Shown one piece after another: positions 63,944 to 64,000 of a stretch of 64,000 nucleotides of DNA. Under the pieces are notes generated by a model. That model searched no databases, was not told the DNA's origin, and was given only the letters and a program-made list of their open reading frames with translations. Both the position numbers and the translations under genes were made by a program. The DNA lies in assembly GCF_023111095.1 (NCBI RefSeq), contig NZ_JALGYW010000010.1:67172-131171 (forward strand), read 5' to 3'. Each line of letters opens with the position of its first letter. Within the stretch, counting starts at the first letter, position 1. The stretch comes from Maribellus sp. YY47. Its GTDB lineage: Bacteria > Bacteroidota > Bacteroidia > Bacteroidales > Prolixibacteraceae.

Positions 63944-64000
63944 ACTAGCATTAGTATGATGTAAGAAGTTAGTTAAAGAAATAGAATAGACAAGGTTTTG

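Overview
The window looks like a chromosome segment of a free-living, glycan-degrading member of the Bacteroidota, most likely the order Marinilabiliales (Prolixibacteraceae-like); this placement is inferred from gene content, not from a marker gene. The signs are a SusC/SusD locus driven by an ECF sigma/FecR pair, many lipoproteins with short lipoboxes, a very large secreted Ig/Calx-beta adhesin, almost no Shine-Dalgarno sequences, and repeated matches to the Bacteroidota promoter form (-33 TTG/TTTG, -7 TAnnTTTG).

Layout. 1-4391 (-): the N-terminal ~1460 residues of a giant secreted adhesin that runs off the left edge and carries near-identical Calx-beta repeats. 5133-10327: a fused FAD/Fe-S D-2-hydroxyacid (D-lactate-type) dehydrogenase, a split LysO-type exporter and a lipoprotein. 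10751-17171 (-): an acetate block with acetyl-CoA synthetase, SatP-type acetate transporter, a Pat-like acyl-CoA synthetase/GNAT fusion and a sirtuin, so an enzyme and its probable acetylation/deacetylation pair sit together. 17814-19797 (+): phosphate butyryltransferase and butyrate kinase, divergent from acs. 20268-20978: a truncated M19-type dipeptidase.

20975-28905 is the most unusual part. A LacI-family regulator with a 28-bp palindrome in front of it faces six genes: a GDP-mannose 3,5-epimerase with all four plant-enzyme catalytic residues, a fusion of a cytidylyltransferase-fold domain with a GHMP sugar kinase, a secreted beta-propeller glycosidase, mannose-1-phosphate guanylyltransferase, a fucose-permease-type transporter and a RhaM/FucM-type mutarotase. 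Together they suggest both de novo synthesis (mannose-1-P to GDP-mannose to GDP-L-galactose/L-gulose) and salvage (release, import, mutarotation, kinase plus nucleotidyl transfer) of a rare L-sugar. The kinase/nucleotidyltransferase fusion parallels the L-fucose salvage enzyme FKP but has a different domain order and a different nucleotidyltransferase fold.

28985-39503 holds housekeeping and envelope genes: FadL-type porin and a low-complexity lipoprotein, proS, a conserved hypothetical, a small lipoprotein, pepT-tilS, a histidine phosphatase and a TRIC/YicG-type membrane protein, with a 20-bp repeat array between tilS and the phosphatase. 39754-51162 is sugar catabolism: a polyol dehydrogenase with an NCS1-like permease, a secreted GH36 alpha-galactosidase, a gene remnant, an AraC regulator divergent from rhaT-rhaM-rhaA, and a DUF4861 lipoprotein. 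51544-63943 is a visibly AT-richer polysaccharide-utilization locus: ECF sigma, FecR, SusC (with STN domain), SusD, and three surface lipoproteins (DUF4959/DUF5000-like, DUF4998-like, sialidase-like propeller with a CBM9-like tail). I saw no tRNA, rRNA, CRISPR array, transposase or phage gene.
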